Shown here piece by piece: positions 49,052-58,031 of a DNA stretch of 64,000 nucleotides. The stretch covers positions 1-64,000 of the forward strand of contig CAZJVP010000104.1 of assembly GCA_964549615.1 (NCBI GenBank), given 5' to 3'. How positions within the stretch are numbered: position 1 is the stretch's first letter; each line of letters begins with the position of its first letter. The stretch comes from CAYVLA01 sp964549615 [NCBI: uncultured Thermococci archaeon]. Lineage in GTDB: Archaea; CAYQAE01; CAYVLA01. A model generated the notes under the pieces. The model saw only the letters and a list, made by a program, of their open reading frames with translations. It searched no databases and was not told the DNA's origin. The position numbers and the translations under genes are program-made.

Positions 49052-49867
49052 ATGTTGTTCCTTATGTTCAGCAAGAGGCTCGCGGAGCTGGGGATAGAGG
49101 AGGTGGGGGAGGCGGTGTCCAGGCTCGGCCTTGACGGCGTGGACCTAACCGTGAGGCCGTCGGGGCACATCCTCCCGGAGGAAGCCAACCTAAGGCTTCC
49201 GGTCGCCGTGAGCACGCTGAGGTCGTACGGCCTGGAGGTACCGATGATCACGACCTCGATCACCGAGGCCGAGGACCCCTATGCGGCGGATATATTCGCG
49301 GCGGCCGGCGATTGCGGGGTGAGGTACATCAAGCTGGGCTACTGGAGGTACGAGGGCTTCGGCAACGCATACCGACAGCTCAGCGAGGTCCGAGAGAAGC
49401 TTATGGGGATCCAGAAGCTCGCAGCGGAGAACGGCGTCACGGCGGCGGTCCACATCCATTCGGGCGACTACATGACCGCAACTCCCGGCATCGTCAGCAG
49501 GCTGCTGGAGGGCTTCGACCCCGACCAGGTGGCTGCCTACATCGACCCAGGACACATGGTGATCGAGGGGGGCAGGTCGGGCTGGAAACTCGGAATGGAT
49601 CTGCTGAGCTACGCCATCAGGGTGGTCGCGGTGAAGGACTTCGGCTGGCAGTGTGACCCAACGGAGCCAAAGAAATGGAGGGCGGTGCTATTGCCCTTGA
49701 GCGAGGGCATGGTCCCGTGGCGCGAGGTGTTTCGATACCTAAGGGAGATCTCATTTGATGGTCCGGTCAGCCTTCACAGCGAATATGAGGGCATGTCGGT
49801 TGAGCAGATCCTCGCGCAGACGGCGAGGGACTTCTCATATCTGAAAGGAGTCATCGCCAGCCTATAG
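49052..49867 (+). CDS. sugar-phosphate isomerase/epimerase-like TIM barrel
   Basis: A 271-aa xylose-isomerase-like (AP-endonuclease family 2) barrel. Metal/substrate motifs: LGLDGVDLTVRP, VRYIKLGYWRY, AAVHIHSGDYM, AAYIDPGHMVIEGG and the late VVAVKDFGW and LHSEYEG. Such enzymes interconvert sugars or cyclitols; the substrate is unknown. The start is ATG 49052, with GGAGG about 13 nt upstream; ATG 49064 is possible. It lies downstream of the dehydrogenase and before a membrane protein. Confidence 0.87.
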   Translation: MLFLMFSKRLAELGIEEVGEAVSRLGLDGVDLTVRPSGHILPEEANLRLPVAVSTLRSYGLEVPMITTSITEAEDPYAADIFAAAGDCGVRYIKLGYWRYEGFGNAYRQLSEVREKLMGIQKLAAENGVTAAVHIHSGDYMTATPGIVSRLLEGFDPDQVAAYIDPGHMVIEGGRSGWKLGMDLLSYAIRVVAVKDFGWQCDPTEPKKWRAVLLPLSEGMVPWREVFRYLREISFDGPVSLHSEYEGMSVEQILAQTARDFSYLKGVIASL

Positions 49868-49882
49868 AAAAGCATCGAACGG

Positions 49883-50437
49883 ATGACGATGGCTCCCGAA
49901 GTCCAGATCGAGAGAGGCGCGGTTGTCAAGATAACGCTGGTGCAGGCCACGATCTTCCTCGGGGCCTCCCTGGTTTACGCGGCGGCCTTGGGGAGCGCTG
50001 GGTCCATAGGTCTCACCCTTGCGGGCTGGACACGGGCGATTGCGTTAGGAACCGCGCTCTTCCTGGTCGTCATCCCTTTCCTCTTTCTGCCAAGGTACTT
50101 CGGGGTCAGGAATCGGCTCGAGGAAGCCCTCGCCCTCGGCCTCCGAGCAAAGGAGCTTCTTCTGCTCAATTTCGCGGTGAGTTGGAGCGAGGAACTTTTC
50201 TTCAGGGGCATGTTGGTCGGCTTGATCGGGGTGATCCCGTCATCCATCTTGTTTGGTGCGGTGCACTACATCGGCTACGAGTCGGCGCTCGAGGTCGCGT
50301 ACGCGGTCTCCGTGGGGCTCGTCTTGGGATACGCCTTCAAGGCCTGGCTGCCCAACATCCTTTTTCCGGTCACATTCCACTTCCTGGCAAATTCCGCATC
50401 CCTCTTTTTCACGCGGAGATGGGCTCGAAGAGGGTGA
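49883..50437 (+). CDS. CPBP (CAAX-type) intramembrane protease
   Basis: A 184-aa polytopic protein with the CPBP/Abi signatures: SWSEELFFRGMLVG (Glu-Glu-x-x-x-Arg), FGAVHYIGY (His) and FPVTFHFLANS (second His), in about five spans. Relatives cut prenylated or other membrane substrates or act in bacteriocin self-immunity; the target here is unknown. The start is ATG 49883. It ends five nt before the next membrane gene, which is probably co-transcribed. Confidence 0.9.
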   Translation: MTMAPEVQIERGAVVKITLVQATIFLGASLVYAAALGSAGSIGLTLAGWTRAIALGTALFLVVIPFLFLPRYFGVRNRLEEALALGLRAKELLLLNFAVSWSEELFFRGMLVGLIGVIPSSILFGAVHYIGYESALEVAYAVSVGLVLGYAFKAWLPNILFPVTFHFLANSASLFFTRRWARRG

Positions 50438-50441
50438 AGGA

Positions 50442-50927
50442 ATGGTTTCGAAATACTGGAATGAGGGCCAAACAAGGGTTGATAGGGAATCCGAAATATA
50501 TTTCAAGAAACTCAAGCCAGTGAGGCCAGGTGATCCGGTGAGAGATGTCCTCCGAAGCCGCGAACTAAAAGTCGGCGTCATCCTTGTTGCGCTTTCCTTG
50601 CTTGCCGCCCCAGTCTTGGGCAAATCCGACAATGGTGGTCTGATGAACATCCTCACCTGGGTCTGGACGATACTGCTTGCGCTTGCCACTTTTGGCTTCC
50701 TTGCCGTGGCGGGCTTCTTCGCGTTCCTGTGCATCTACGCCCGTAACTTGAAGTATTCGGTTCTTTCGGTCATCGGAACCCTGCTCTTCATCTTCCTATT
50801 CTACATGGTGCTGTTCCAGAACAAGATGCGCAGTTTCCAGGGCTTCAACTGGTACCCGTTGGTGACGCCGTTCGTCATCGAGGTGGCCATAGTCGCAGCG
50901 ATCTTCATATACCTCTGGAAGCTATAG
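50442..50927 (+). CDS. four-span membrane protein of unknown function
   Basis: A 161-aa protein. The first 45 residues are charged and probably cytoplasmic (YWNEGQTRVDRESEIYFKKL). Four spans follow (ELKVGVILVALSLLAAPVLG, ILTWVWTILLALATFGFLAV, VLSVIGTLLFIFLFYMVLF, LVTPFVIEVAIVAAIFIYLW). The ATG at 50442 has GTGAAGGA a few nt upstream and follows the CPBP stop at 50437. Family not recognised. Its last 23 bp overlap the convergent RNase HII gene. Confidence 0.7.
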   Translation: MVSKYWNEGQTRVDRESEIYFKKLKPVRPGDPVRDVLRSRELKVGVILVALSLLAAPVLGKSDNGGLMNILTWVWTILLALATFGFLAVAGFFAFLCIYARNLKYSVLSVIGTLLFIFLFYMVLFQNKMRSFQGFNWYPLVTPFVIEVAIVAAIFIYLWKL

Positions 50928-51585
50928 GGCTGCGGTCCCGGGAGTTCCAGGTGCTCTTGCTGGACCTGATTCTTTCTATGGTTCGCCAGGTTCTCCTAAC
51001 AAAGGGCGGAAAAGATCGGTTTGCGCCGTACCAGTTCTCGAGGAATCGGACCGTCCGTTCGTCGGAGCAGTATCCCGTTCCCAGCTGGCCGACCGACGCG
51101 CATAGCTCCTGGATTGCGCGGTCCCTGGTGACTTTCGCTATGATGCTGGCCGCCGAAACCACGGGGTAGTTCCTGTCTGCGTAGTGTTCGCAGATCAGCC
51201 TCGGGGCCGGGCGCTCGAGATACCGGTGGATCCTTTTCCGGAAGGTGCGCGGGACGACATCGGAACAGTCAACTATCGCCAGCCTCGGCCGGGTCTCGTT
51301 GATTATTTCGGCGAAAACCTTCGCCTCCAGCTCGTTGAGGCTCTTCCCCGACTCCCTCCAAGCATCGAGGTCAGAAGCACTCACCGTTCGGGTCACTATG
51401 TTCAAGCTGGCTTGGTGTATGATTGGGAAGAGAGTCTCCCGCTTCTTTCTCGACAGCTCCTTGCTGTCTCGCACGCCCTCTTCCCTGAGAAACTTTTCGG
51501 ACCTTCTGGAAGGAAGAACGACCCCGGCAACTACCATGTCCCCGATGACCGGCCCTCTCCCGCTTTCATCGATTCCCAGCAGCAT
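50905..51585 (-). CDS. rnhB: ribonuclease HII
   Basis: A 226-aa RNase HII, which removes ribonucleotides from DNA and RNA primers. Motifs: MLLGIDESGRGPVIGDMVVA (GRG and the acidic pair Asp-Glu), GVRDSKELSRKKRE, RLAIVDCSDV, and EHYADRNYPVVSAASIIAKVTRD with the remaining catalytic residues, plus GTGYCSDERT. I start at ATG 51585; the longer frame from 51945 is not part of the domain. It faces the upstream membrane protein gene. Confidence 0.95.
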   Translation of the reverse strand: MLLGIDESGRGPVIGDMVVAGVVLPSRRSEKFLREEGVRDSKELSRKKRETLFPIIHQASLNIVTRTVSASDLDAWRESGKSLNELEAKVFAEIINETRPRLAIVDCSDVVPRTFRKRIHRYLERPAPRLICEHYADRNYPVVSAASIIAKVTRDRAIQELCASVGQLGTGYCSDERTVRFLENWYGANRSFPPFVRRTWRTIERIRSSKSTWNSRDRSPIASRGI

Positions 51586-51817
51586 GATGCGCGTCTCACG
51601 GGTTTGAGCCGTGGGCCCGCCCTCTAAATTATCTTTCGCCTGGAGCCAGCAGCGATCTCGGGTGGGGTCGACGCGGTTGGCGCTCCAAGCAACCTGCGTC
51701 GGCAGCCAGGTCACTTCCGACGGTCGGCCGGCTCGCGCGCTGGGCCGTTTCCCTTTCCAGGTTGGCCGGAGACGCGGACGATCCTTGATCAACTCGAAGC
51801 AATATGAATAAGACCAG

Positions 51818-52378
51818 ATGCCCGAAGTCAAATCTATGGAGAAGAATCTCCTCGTCACTGGCCCGCCGGGTTGTGGCAAGACGACGGTGCTCTCCAAGCT
51901 TTCCAAGTTGCTCAGTGACCGGGGATACGTGGTCGGAGGCATCATTTGTCCTGAGATAAGGTGTGCGGCGATTCGACAGGGATTCGAGATAGTGGATCTG
52001 CTTGGCAGAAGAGGGACCCTCGCTCACGTTTCGCTGGCCGGCTCCGGGGTGCCCATGATCTCAAGGTATGGGGTGAACCTCACCGATCTGGACGAGATCT
52101 CGCGGGAAGCTTTCTCAAGGAAAGCGGACGTCTTCGTCGTGGACGAGATAGGTCCCATGGAGCTGAAGAGCGAGGTCTTTGCCGCCGAGGTATGGGGAAA
52201 GCTCGAGTCCGAAACGCCCTTGGCCGCCGCAGTGCACTTCAGAACCAGTAGCGGTTTCATCGCAAAGGTGAAGGCGCGCAGCGACACGCGGTTGATCGTG
52301 GTCACTCCGCAGAACAGGGAGGAGCTGCCCGCGCTGCTCTGTCGGCGGTTGGTCGAGTACCTTGGGCCAAGGAAATGA
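51818..52378 (+). CDS. THEP1-type nucleoside-triphosphatase
   Basis: A 186-aa P-loop NTPase of the THEP1/NTPase_1 family, which hydrolyses ATP, GTP and other NTPs. Walker A is VTGPPGCGKTTVLSKL, the family strand GGIICPEIR follows, then GFEIVDLLGRRGTLAHV, Walker B VFVVDEIGPMELKS, and the C-terminal LIVVTPQNREELP. No operon partner is visible: the RNase HII gene diverges 230 bp upstream and an ABC exporter follows 120 bp downstream. Confidence 0.93.
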   Translation: MPEVKSMEKNLLVTGPPGCGKTTVLSKLSKLLSDRGYVVGGIICPEIRCAAIRQGFEIVDLLGRRGTLAHVSLAGSGVPMISRYGVNLTDLDEISREAFSRKADVFVVDEIGPMELKSEVFAAEVWGKLESETPLAAAVHFRTSSGFIAKVKARSDTRLIVVTPQNREELPALLCRRLVEYLGPRK

Positions 52379-52412
52379 GCAAGCCTGTCAGGGATAATGG
52401 ATAATGGGAAAG

Positions 52413-52438
52413 ACTTATATCGCTTTCGAACGATTCGA
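52413..52438 (+). promoter_or_regulatory. promoter and possible operator of the ABC exporter operon
   Basis: ACTTATATC (52413-52421) is a TATA-like core. At 52426-52438, just before the predicted start near 52443, TCGAA-CGA-TTCGA is an inverted repeat with 5-bp arms, and another CGAA half-site follows. This is where a repressor could block initiation. Confidence 0.4.
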
Positions 52439-52497
52439 TTCCGAACTATCGGGGCTGGCGGTGGCGAGAGATCGCCCGCGCGCGGCCAGGCGCAGGA

Positions 52498-54321
52498 ATG
52501 GTTAAATTGTGGGGCGGGCCGCCCTCGGCAACGGATGGGCCAGGCAGGGAGTACCTAGAGGTCAAGGGAGGAAAGCGCGTCTTCCGGCGCCTGATGGGAT
52601 ACTGGGTGAAGTACTGGAAGTACTCTGCGGTCGTCATCCTGTGTCTGGTCATCGTTTCGCTTCTCCAATCTCTTCCCCCGCTTTACATCAGGCAGATAGT
52701 GAACGTTGCGATCGTCCGTGGGGATGCGAAGATGCTTTTTCGTCTGTGCATCCTCGTGGTCCTCGCGACCGCGGCTGCGGGGTTCTTCGGGTTCTTCCAG
52801 AGGTATCTTGGCGAGATAGTGGCACAGCGAGTAATCTACCAGCTAAGGAAGGAGATGTACGAAAGCCTACAGGCACAGTCATTCTCGTTCTTCGATCGGA
52901 CGCAGACCGGGCAGCTCATGTCTAGAACCACGATGGACGTGGATCTTATCCGAAGGTTCCTCAGCTTCGGCTTCAGGATGATCGCCGGTGCGCTCATCAA
53001 CCTGGCCGTCGTGCTCTTCATTTGCATATTCGTGTTGGGCGCGCCGGGGCTGACGCTCGTGGCGTTCTGCACGGGCCCCCTGATCGTCTGGGCGATGATG
53101 AGGTTCTCCAAGATCCTTAGGGAGCCGCTGTACACCAGCAGGGATGTCTTTGGGTCTTTGAACTCCGTCCTCCAGGAGAACCTCAGCGGGGCCCAAGTCG
53201 TTGCGGCCTTCGGTCAGCAGGAGAATGAGATCCGCAAGTTCAAGGAAAGAAACGAACGATACTTCGCCCTGTCGATCCTGCTCGCGCGAATCAGGTCCAT
53301 CTATGGTCCCATGACCGCGCTTCTGAGCGATTTCAGCATGATCGCCATCCTCCTGTACGGTGGCTACAGGGTTGCGGCCGGGGACCTCACCATCGGAACG
53401 CTCATTGCCTTCACCATCTACGTGGCTCGCCTGACCGGTCCTCTCAGAATGCTTGGGAACATGACCAGGATCTACCAGGATGCGATCGCCGGAGCGAAAA
53501 GGGTTTTCGAGATCATTGACCAGAGGCCGGAACTTGTCGAGAAGCCGGACGCCCTTGAGTTGGACAGGATCGAGGGAAGGGTCTCCTTCGAGAACGTTTC
53601 CTTCGGCTACGGTGATGGTAGGCGCAGCCTGGACAACGTCTCCTTCTCCGTGGAGCCGGGCGAGACCGTCGTTCTGCTCGGCGCGACGGGATCGGGCAAG
53701 AGCACGATTGCGAATCTGATCCCGAGGTTTTACGACCCTTCGTCCGGATGCGTAAAGATAGACGGCCACGACGTCCGGGATCTGAAGATAAAGTCGCTCA
53801 GGAAGCACATCGGCATTGTCCCCCAAGAGACCTTCCTGTTCTCCACCAGCATAAAGGAGAACATCGCCTATGGCAAGCCGGAGGCGAGCATGGACGAGAT
53901 CGTTCGGTGTGCGAAGATGGCAGAGGCTGACGAGTTCATCCGGGCGTTCCCGAAGGGCTACGACACCATGGTCGGGGAGAGAGGGGTGACGTTGTCCGGC
54001 GGAGAGAAGCAAAGGATCGCCATCGCCCGGGCTCTCCTGATGGATCCAAAGATCCTGATCCTCGACGATTCGACCTCCAGCGTGGACACCGAGACCGAGC
54101 ACGAGATACAGAAGGCCCTAGATGCCCTCCTGAAGGACAGGACCACCTTCATCATAACCCAGAGGCTGTCGATGATCAGGAAGGGCAACCGGATCATGGT
54201 GATGGATCAGGGCAGGATAGCGGAGCAGGGCACGCACGAGGAGTTGCTCGCAAGGAAGGGCATCTACGCAAGGATATACCGGGCCCAGGCGACAGGCTCC
54301 GTGGGCAGGGGCGTGGGCTGA
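52498..54321 (+). CDS. ABC exporter half-transporter with degenerate catalytic residue (subunit A)
   Basis: A 607-aa type IV half-exporter: six spans in about 40-340, then an ATPase. Walker A GATGSGKST, signature TLSGGEKQR (canonical), but Walker B reads ILILDDSTSS: the catalytic Glu is Asp. The partner subunit has the reverse arrangement (canonical Glu, altered signature), so the pair forms one working and one degenerate ATP site, as in heterodimeric exporters such as TM287/288. The substrate is probably a drug or lipid. Start ATG 52498, no strong ribosome site. TGATG couples it to the next gene. Confidence 0.92.
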   Translation: MVKLWGGPPSATDGPGREYLEVKGGKRVFRRLMGYWVKYWKYSAVVILCLVIVSLLQSLPPLYIRQIVNVAIVRGDAKMLFRLCILVVLATAAAGFFGFFQRYLGEIVAQRVIYQLRKEMYESLQAQSFSFFDRTQTGQLMSRTTMDVDLIRRFLSFGFRMIAGALINLAVVLFICIFVLGAPGLTLVAFCTGPLIVWAMMRFSKILREPLYTSRDVFGSLNSVLQENLSGAQVVAAFGQQENEIRKFKERNERYFALSILLARIRSIYGPMTALLSDFSMIAILLYGGYRVAAGDLTIGTLIAFTIYVARLTGPLRMLGNMTRIYQDAIAGAKRVFEIIDQRPELVEKPDALELDRIEGRVSFENVSFGYGDGRRSLDNVSFSVEPGETVVLLGATGSGKSTIANLIPRFYDPSSGCVKIDGHDVRDLKIKSLRKHIGIVPQETFLFSTSIKENIAYGKPEASMDEIVRCAKMAEADEFIRAFPKGYDTMVGERGVTLSGGEKQRIAIARALLMDPKILILDDSTSSVDTETEHEIQKALDALLKDRTTFIITQRLSMIRKGNRIMVMDQGRIAEQGTHEELLARKGIYARIYRAQATGSVGRGVG

Positions 54322-56162
54322 TGGGCTTCGGGATGCACTTCCACTTCCATGGGATGGACGAGGACGAGGAATACGAACGGACCATGCCCGACAGGGTTCT
54401 GCTCTCCAAGTTGATCTCCTACGCGCTCAAATACAAGCGCCGCCTGGCCGTTTGCGTGATCCTGGTCGTCGGTGGGGCCGTCCTTGGAGTGGTGCAGCCA
54501 GTGCTTGTGAAGAGGGCGATTGACGGATACCTGGTCCCATCGGCCGGTGGGCAAATCGGGCTTTCCGAAGCGATCGGTGGATTGGCCTGGGTCGCGGCAG
54601 CTTACCTCGCGTTGACCATACTGTCCTACTTTGGCGACATGGGCCGCACCTACCTATTGAACTGGATAGGCTCGAGTCTTATGAAGGAGATACGCAACCA
54701 GATGTTCGCCCAACTTCAACGGATGTCGAAGTCCTTCTACGACAAGTCCGAGGTCGGGCGGCTCATGTCCAAGGTGACGGCGGACGTTGAGACGATGTAC
54801 GAGGTGCTGGCGACCGGCTTGCTAAACGTGCTGAGCGACTTCGTCAGGCTCGGCATGATACTGGGCGTAATGTTGATGATCAACGTGAGGCTGACATTGG
54901 TGTCGTTGCTTACGATTCCCATGCTCCTGGGCGTCGCCTTTCTGTTCCGGGGGATGGCAAGGCGGGCTTATCGGCAGACGAGGAGGAAGATCGCGGGGGT
55001 CATGTCAAGGCTCCAGGAAAGCATCAGCGGAGTACGGGTGGCGCAGAGCTTCAGCAGGGAGGACAGAAACGCTCAGGAGTTCGATCATGCAAACGTGGAG
55101 AACCTGCAGGCGAACGTCTATGCCGCGCAGGTCATGTCCATCTTCTTCCCGGCCGTGGAGATCATCGGCTCCGTGGGCCTGATGATCGTCTACTACTTCG
55201 GAGGGTTGTCCTACATCACAGGTGCCATAACGCTTGGCGTGCTGATCCTGTTCCAGCAATACGTCATGCAGTTCTTCGGCCCGATCCAGGATCTCACACA
55301 GTTTTCCAACAGCCTCCAGTCTGCCTTCGCGGCCGCTGAGAGGATCTTCAGCCTACTTGAGACGCCTCCTGAGATCGAGGACCGGCCCGATGCGGTGGAG
55401 ATTGGGCGAGTGGAGGGAAGGGTGGACTTTGAGAACGTGACCTTCGAGTACGTCCCTGGCCATCCCGTCGTCCGCAACCTCACCCTGCACGTCAAGCCTG
55501 GCGAAAGGCTAGCGATCGTGGGACCAACGGGAGCCGGCAAGACGACGGTCGTCAGCCTCCTGATGCGTTTCTACGATGTCACGAAAGGGTCCATCAAGGT
55601 CGATGGACGGGACATACGGGACATCAAGCTGGCCTCGCTTAGGAAGAACATGGCGATAGTGCTCCAAGACACCATCCTTTTCTCAGGGACCATCCGGGAT
55701 AACATAAGATACGGCAAACCCGACGCATCCGACGAAGAGGTGCGCGCGGCAGCCAGGACCGTGGGGGCCGATGATTTCATATCGAGATTTCCAAAAGGAT
55801 ACGATACTGAGATAACCGAGCGTGGAGGCAACCTCTCGGTCGGGCAAAGACAGCTGATCTCGTTTGCCAGGGCGCTTCTGGCGGATCCGCCGATCCTATT
55901 GCTGGACGAGGCAACCTCGAGCGTGGATCCGTATACGGAGCTCTTGATACAGGAGGCGCTGGAGGAGCTTCTCAAGAACAGGACCTCCATCGTCATAGCT
56001 CACAGGCTTTCAACGATCAGGAACGCGGATAGGATCATAGTGATGGATCACGGAGAAATCGTGGAGGAGGGCGCGCACGACGAGCTACTGGCGAAGGGCG
56101 GCCTTTACCGCGAACTGTGCGAGATGCAGTTCATGGCTGGGGAGGCCGCGCAGTCTAGATGA
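54321..56162 (+). CDS. ABC exporter half-transporter, catalytic subunit (B)
   Basis: A 613-aa half-exporter starting at ATG 54321, which shares a base with the upstream stop (TGATG). It begins with His-rich MGFGMHFHFHGMDEDEE, then six spans and an ATPase with Walker A GPTGAGKTT, Walker B ILLLDEATSS with the catalytic Glu, and an atypical signature LSVGQRQ. With subunit A this gives a heterodimer with a single catalytic site. The His-rich end could bind metal but is too short to say more. Confidence 0.93.
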   Translation: MGFGMHFHFHGMDEDEEYERTMPDRVLLSKLISYALKYKRRLAVCVILVVGGAVLGVVQPVLVKRAIDGYLVPSAGGQIGLSEAIGGLAWVAAAYLALTILSYFGDMGRTYLLNWIGSSLMKEIRNQMFAQLQRMSKSFYDKSEVGRLMSKVTADVETMYEVLATGLLNVLSDFVRLGMILGVMLMINVRLTLVSLLTIPMLLGVAFLFRGMARRAYRQTRRKIAGVMSRLQESISGVRVAQSFSREDRNAQEFDHANVENLQANVYAAQVMSIFFPAVEIIGSVGLMIVYYFGGLSYITGAITLGVLILFQQYVMQFFGPIQDLTQFSNSLQSAFAAAERIFSLLETPPEIEDRPDAVEIGRVEGRVDFENVTFEYVPGHPVVRNLTLHVKPGERLAIVGPTGAGKTTVVSLLMRFYDVTKGSIKVDGRDIRDIKLASLRKNMAIVLQDTILFSGTIRDNIRYGKPDASDEEVRAAARTVGADDFISRFPKGYDTEITERGGNLSVGQRQLISFARALLADPPILLLDEATSSVDPYTELLIQEALEELLKNRTSIVIAHRLSTIRNADRIIVMDHGEIVEEGAHDELLAKGGLYRELCEMQFMAGEAAQSR

Positions 56163-57402
56163 CCAGGCGCTGGTCATTGACGAGGGGATAGCCACCAAGT
56201 TGGAATGCGAGGAACTTCTCCGGCACCGGGTCGCCGTGTAGAGTATACACCGCCCTTGGGCTGATGAGCTCTACGAACTGCTTGGAATCGGCGAAGCTGG
56301 AATGCGCCGAGAGATCAACCTCCTCAACGTTGAGGGGGGTCTCCCCGTAGGCTCGCTCTGTTTTGATCCTGTCCGCCATCGTTCCTCGCGGGAAGAAAGA
56401 TGTGGAGAAGATGACCGTGTCGCCCGGGGATGCGTTCTCCAGGTAGAACCTGATGGGCCCTCCCTGGCAGAAGCCTGAAGTGGTTATGACGATGCCGTGG
56501 GGGTCATTGAGGACCTGGTCCCTGACCGATTGATGGACCTCCCTGAAGGCCAGCGGGAAGTCGGAGTCCAGAAATCGTTCATACCGGGCATAGATCCGGT
56601 TCATCTCCCTTATCATGCCGTCGACATGGACGTTTGCAAAGGGGATCTGGGATCGGTTTGCAAGATAGATCTTCTGAAGCTCCTGCGCCCTGCCGAGGGC
56701 GAAGCAAGGAAGGAACACCCGTCGTCCTTGGTCAAGGCTCTCGGAGGTGGCGTGGATGAGGTATCTCTCCCTTTCTGCCCTGGGGGGCCTGACGGTGTCG
56801 CCATAGGTGGACTCTAGGAACAGGGCATCAAGGTCTTTGAGTTCCTCGTGGTCTAGAGCCTCCTGCTTTGCGCCCTTGAAACATCTGGTGCCTCCGACGT
56901 TGAAGTCCGACGTGTAGAGAACCCTGCGGCCGCCTTTCTCCATGTAGACCATGGCCGAGCCCAGGATGTGGTGGCTCTTGATGAACTTGACCGTGCCCCC
57001 GGGCACCGCGATCTCCTCCCCGTAATCAACGGGGATCGTCATCTCCATTACCCTGTCGACGATGGACTCGTCAAGATCCGACCAAGGGCCCTTCGCGAGA
57101 TTGAGCGAGTCGATGAAGAGAACCTTGAGTAGCTCCTTGGTGGGCTTGACGCAGTACACCTCGCCTTGAAATCCAGAGTCCACGATGAAAGGAAGGTACC
57201 CTGAGTGATCGAGGTGTGCGTGTGTGATGAAGATCCTGTGTATCTTCCGGGGGTTCGAAACCCGAGGGAAGAAATCGGCCGGCGCGGGGTCAAGCTCCTC
57301 GGACATCAGTATGCCGCAATCAAGGAGCATATCGTTGTCAACACCTATGCAGGATCGCCCGACCTCCATCCCGCTCCCATGGATCTGTACCCTGATCGTC
57401 AT
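56155..57402 (-). CDS. beta-CASP metallo-beta-lactamase-fold ribonuclease
   Basis: A 415-aa MBL/beta-CASP protein. The MBL motifs are GRSCIGVDNDMLLDCG, FITHAHLDHSGYLPF (HxHxDH), SHHILGSAMV (His), YTSDFN (Asp), and later HSSFADSKQF and TLHGDPVPEKF (His). The beta-CASP insert holds LPCFALGRAQEL. Archaeal members are RNases of the aRNase J/aCPSF class. It starts at ATG 57402 with an ATGA overlap with the upstream exonuclease-like gene, and its 3' end overlaps the ABC exporter by 8 bp. Confidence 0.92.
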   Translation of the reverse strand: MTIRVQIHGSGMEVGRSCIGVDNDMLLDCGILMSEELDPAPADFFPRVSNPRKIHRIFITHAHLDHSGYLPFIVDSGFQGEVYCVKPTKELLKVLFIDSLNLAKGPWSDLDESIVDRVMEMTIPVDYGEEIAVPGGTVKFIKSHHILGSAMVYMEKGGRRVLYTSDFNVGGTRCFKGAKQEALDHEELKDLDALFLESTYGDTVRPPRAERERYLIHATSESLDQGRRVFLPCFALGRAQELQKIYLANRSQIPFANVHVDGMIREMNRIYARYERFLDSDFPLAFREVHQSVRDQVLNDPHGIVITTSGFCQGGPIRFYLENASPGDTVIFSTSFFPRGTMADRIKTERAYGETPLNVEEVDLSAHSSFADSKQFVELISPRAVYTLHGDPVPEKFLAFQLGGYPLVNDQRLVI

Positions 57403-57938
57403 AGGTCAGCGCCTTCTTTCGCTATCAAGGGCTGAAGTCTGCGGTAGACCTTCTCCAACGTGCGGACGTCCGAGACGCAGTGATCTATGATGCGTTGCTT
57501 GGTCTGTCGGCTATGGTTGGCTAGGTAGGTGTTGTAGAGATGCGGTATCTCCCTTCCCGTCAGCGCAGCATTTACCTCGATCCCCAAGACGCTTGCGATA
57601 TGGTCCAAGCTGAGCTTGTCGAACCTGAGCATCTGTCTGCAGTGCTCGAAGATGTCCACATGGCAACCTGGAGCCAGGCCGAGGTCCTTCGCACCCAAGA
57701 TGAGCCTGCGAGAGAGTATGAACGGAAGGTCGAAGGACCTGCCGTTGAAGGTCACCAAGACATCGCACCTATTGATCTCGGCGCAGAGCCTGTCCAAGAC
57801 ACGGCCCTCGCTCCCGGGCGAAGGGACGAAGAAGACCGAATCCTTCCCTCGCCTGCGTATGACCGAGCAGACCAACATCCCAGTGTCGGCAGAAAGCGAG
57901 GTCGTCTCGATGTCCAGGAAGGACTCGCGCACGCCCAC
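57399..57938 (-). CDS. YprB-type RNase H-fold 3'-5' exonuclease-like protein
   Basis: A 179-aa protein of the DnaQ/RNase H-fold YprB family. Exo I is SFLDIETTSL, exo II VTFNGRSFDLPFI, and exo III is HCVSDVRTLEKVY, giving the four acidic metal ligands. Such proteins trim single strands in DNA repair or RNA turnover. The start is ATG 57938, and it overlaps the beta-CASP gene by four bases (ATGA), so the two nucleases are translated together. Confidence 0.9.
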   Translation of the reverse strand: MGVRESFLDIETTSLSADTGMLVCSVIRRRGKDSVFFVPSPGSEGRVLDRLCAEINRCDVLVTFNGRSFDLPFILSRRLILGAKDLGLAPGCHVDIFEHCRQMLRFDKLSLDHIASVLGIEVNAALTGREIPHLYNTYLANHSRQTKQRIIDHCVSDVRTLEKVYRRLQPLIAKEGADL

Positions 57939-58031
57939 CAGAGGCCAGCAACTCTAATAACTATTACGAGGGATGGATCGGGCGCCGTTTGGCAGAGACC
58001 CCGCCGATGAACGATGCGTAGGATTTATTAG

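Noticed and set aside
49042-49060. TTG with GGAGG spacing as start of the sugar isomerase
   Set aside because: The TTG at 49042 is in a different frame from the conserved barrel.
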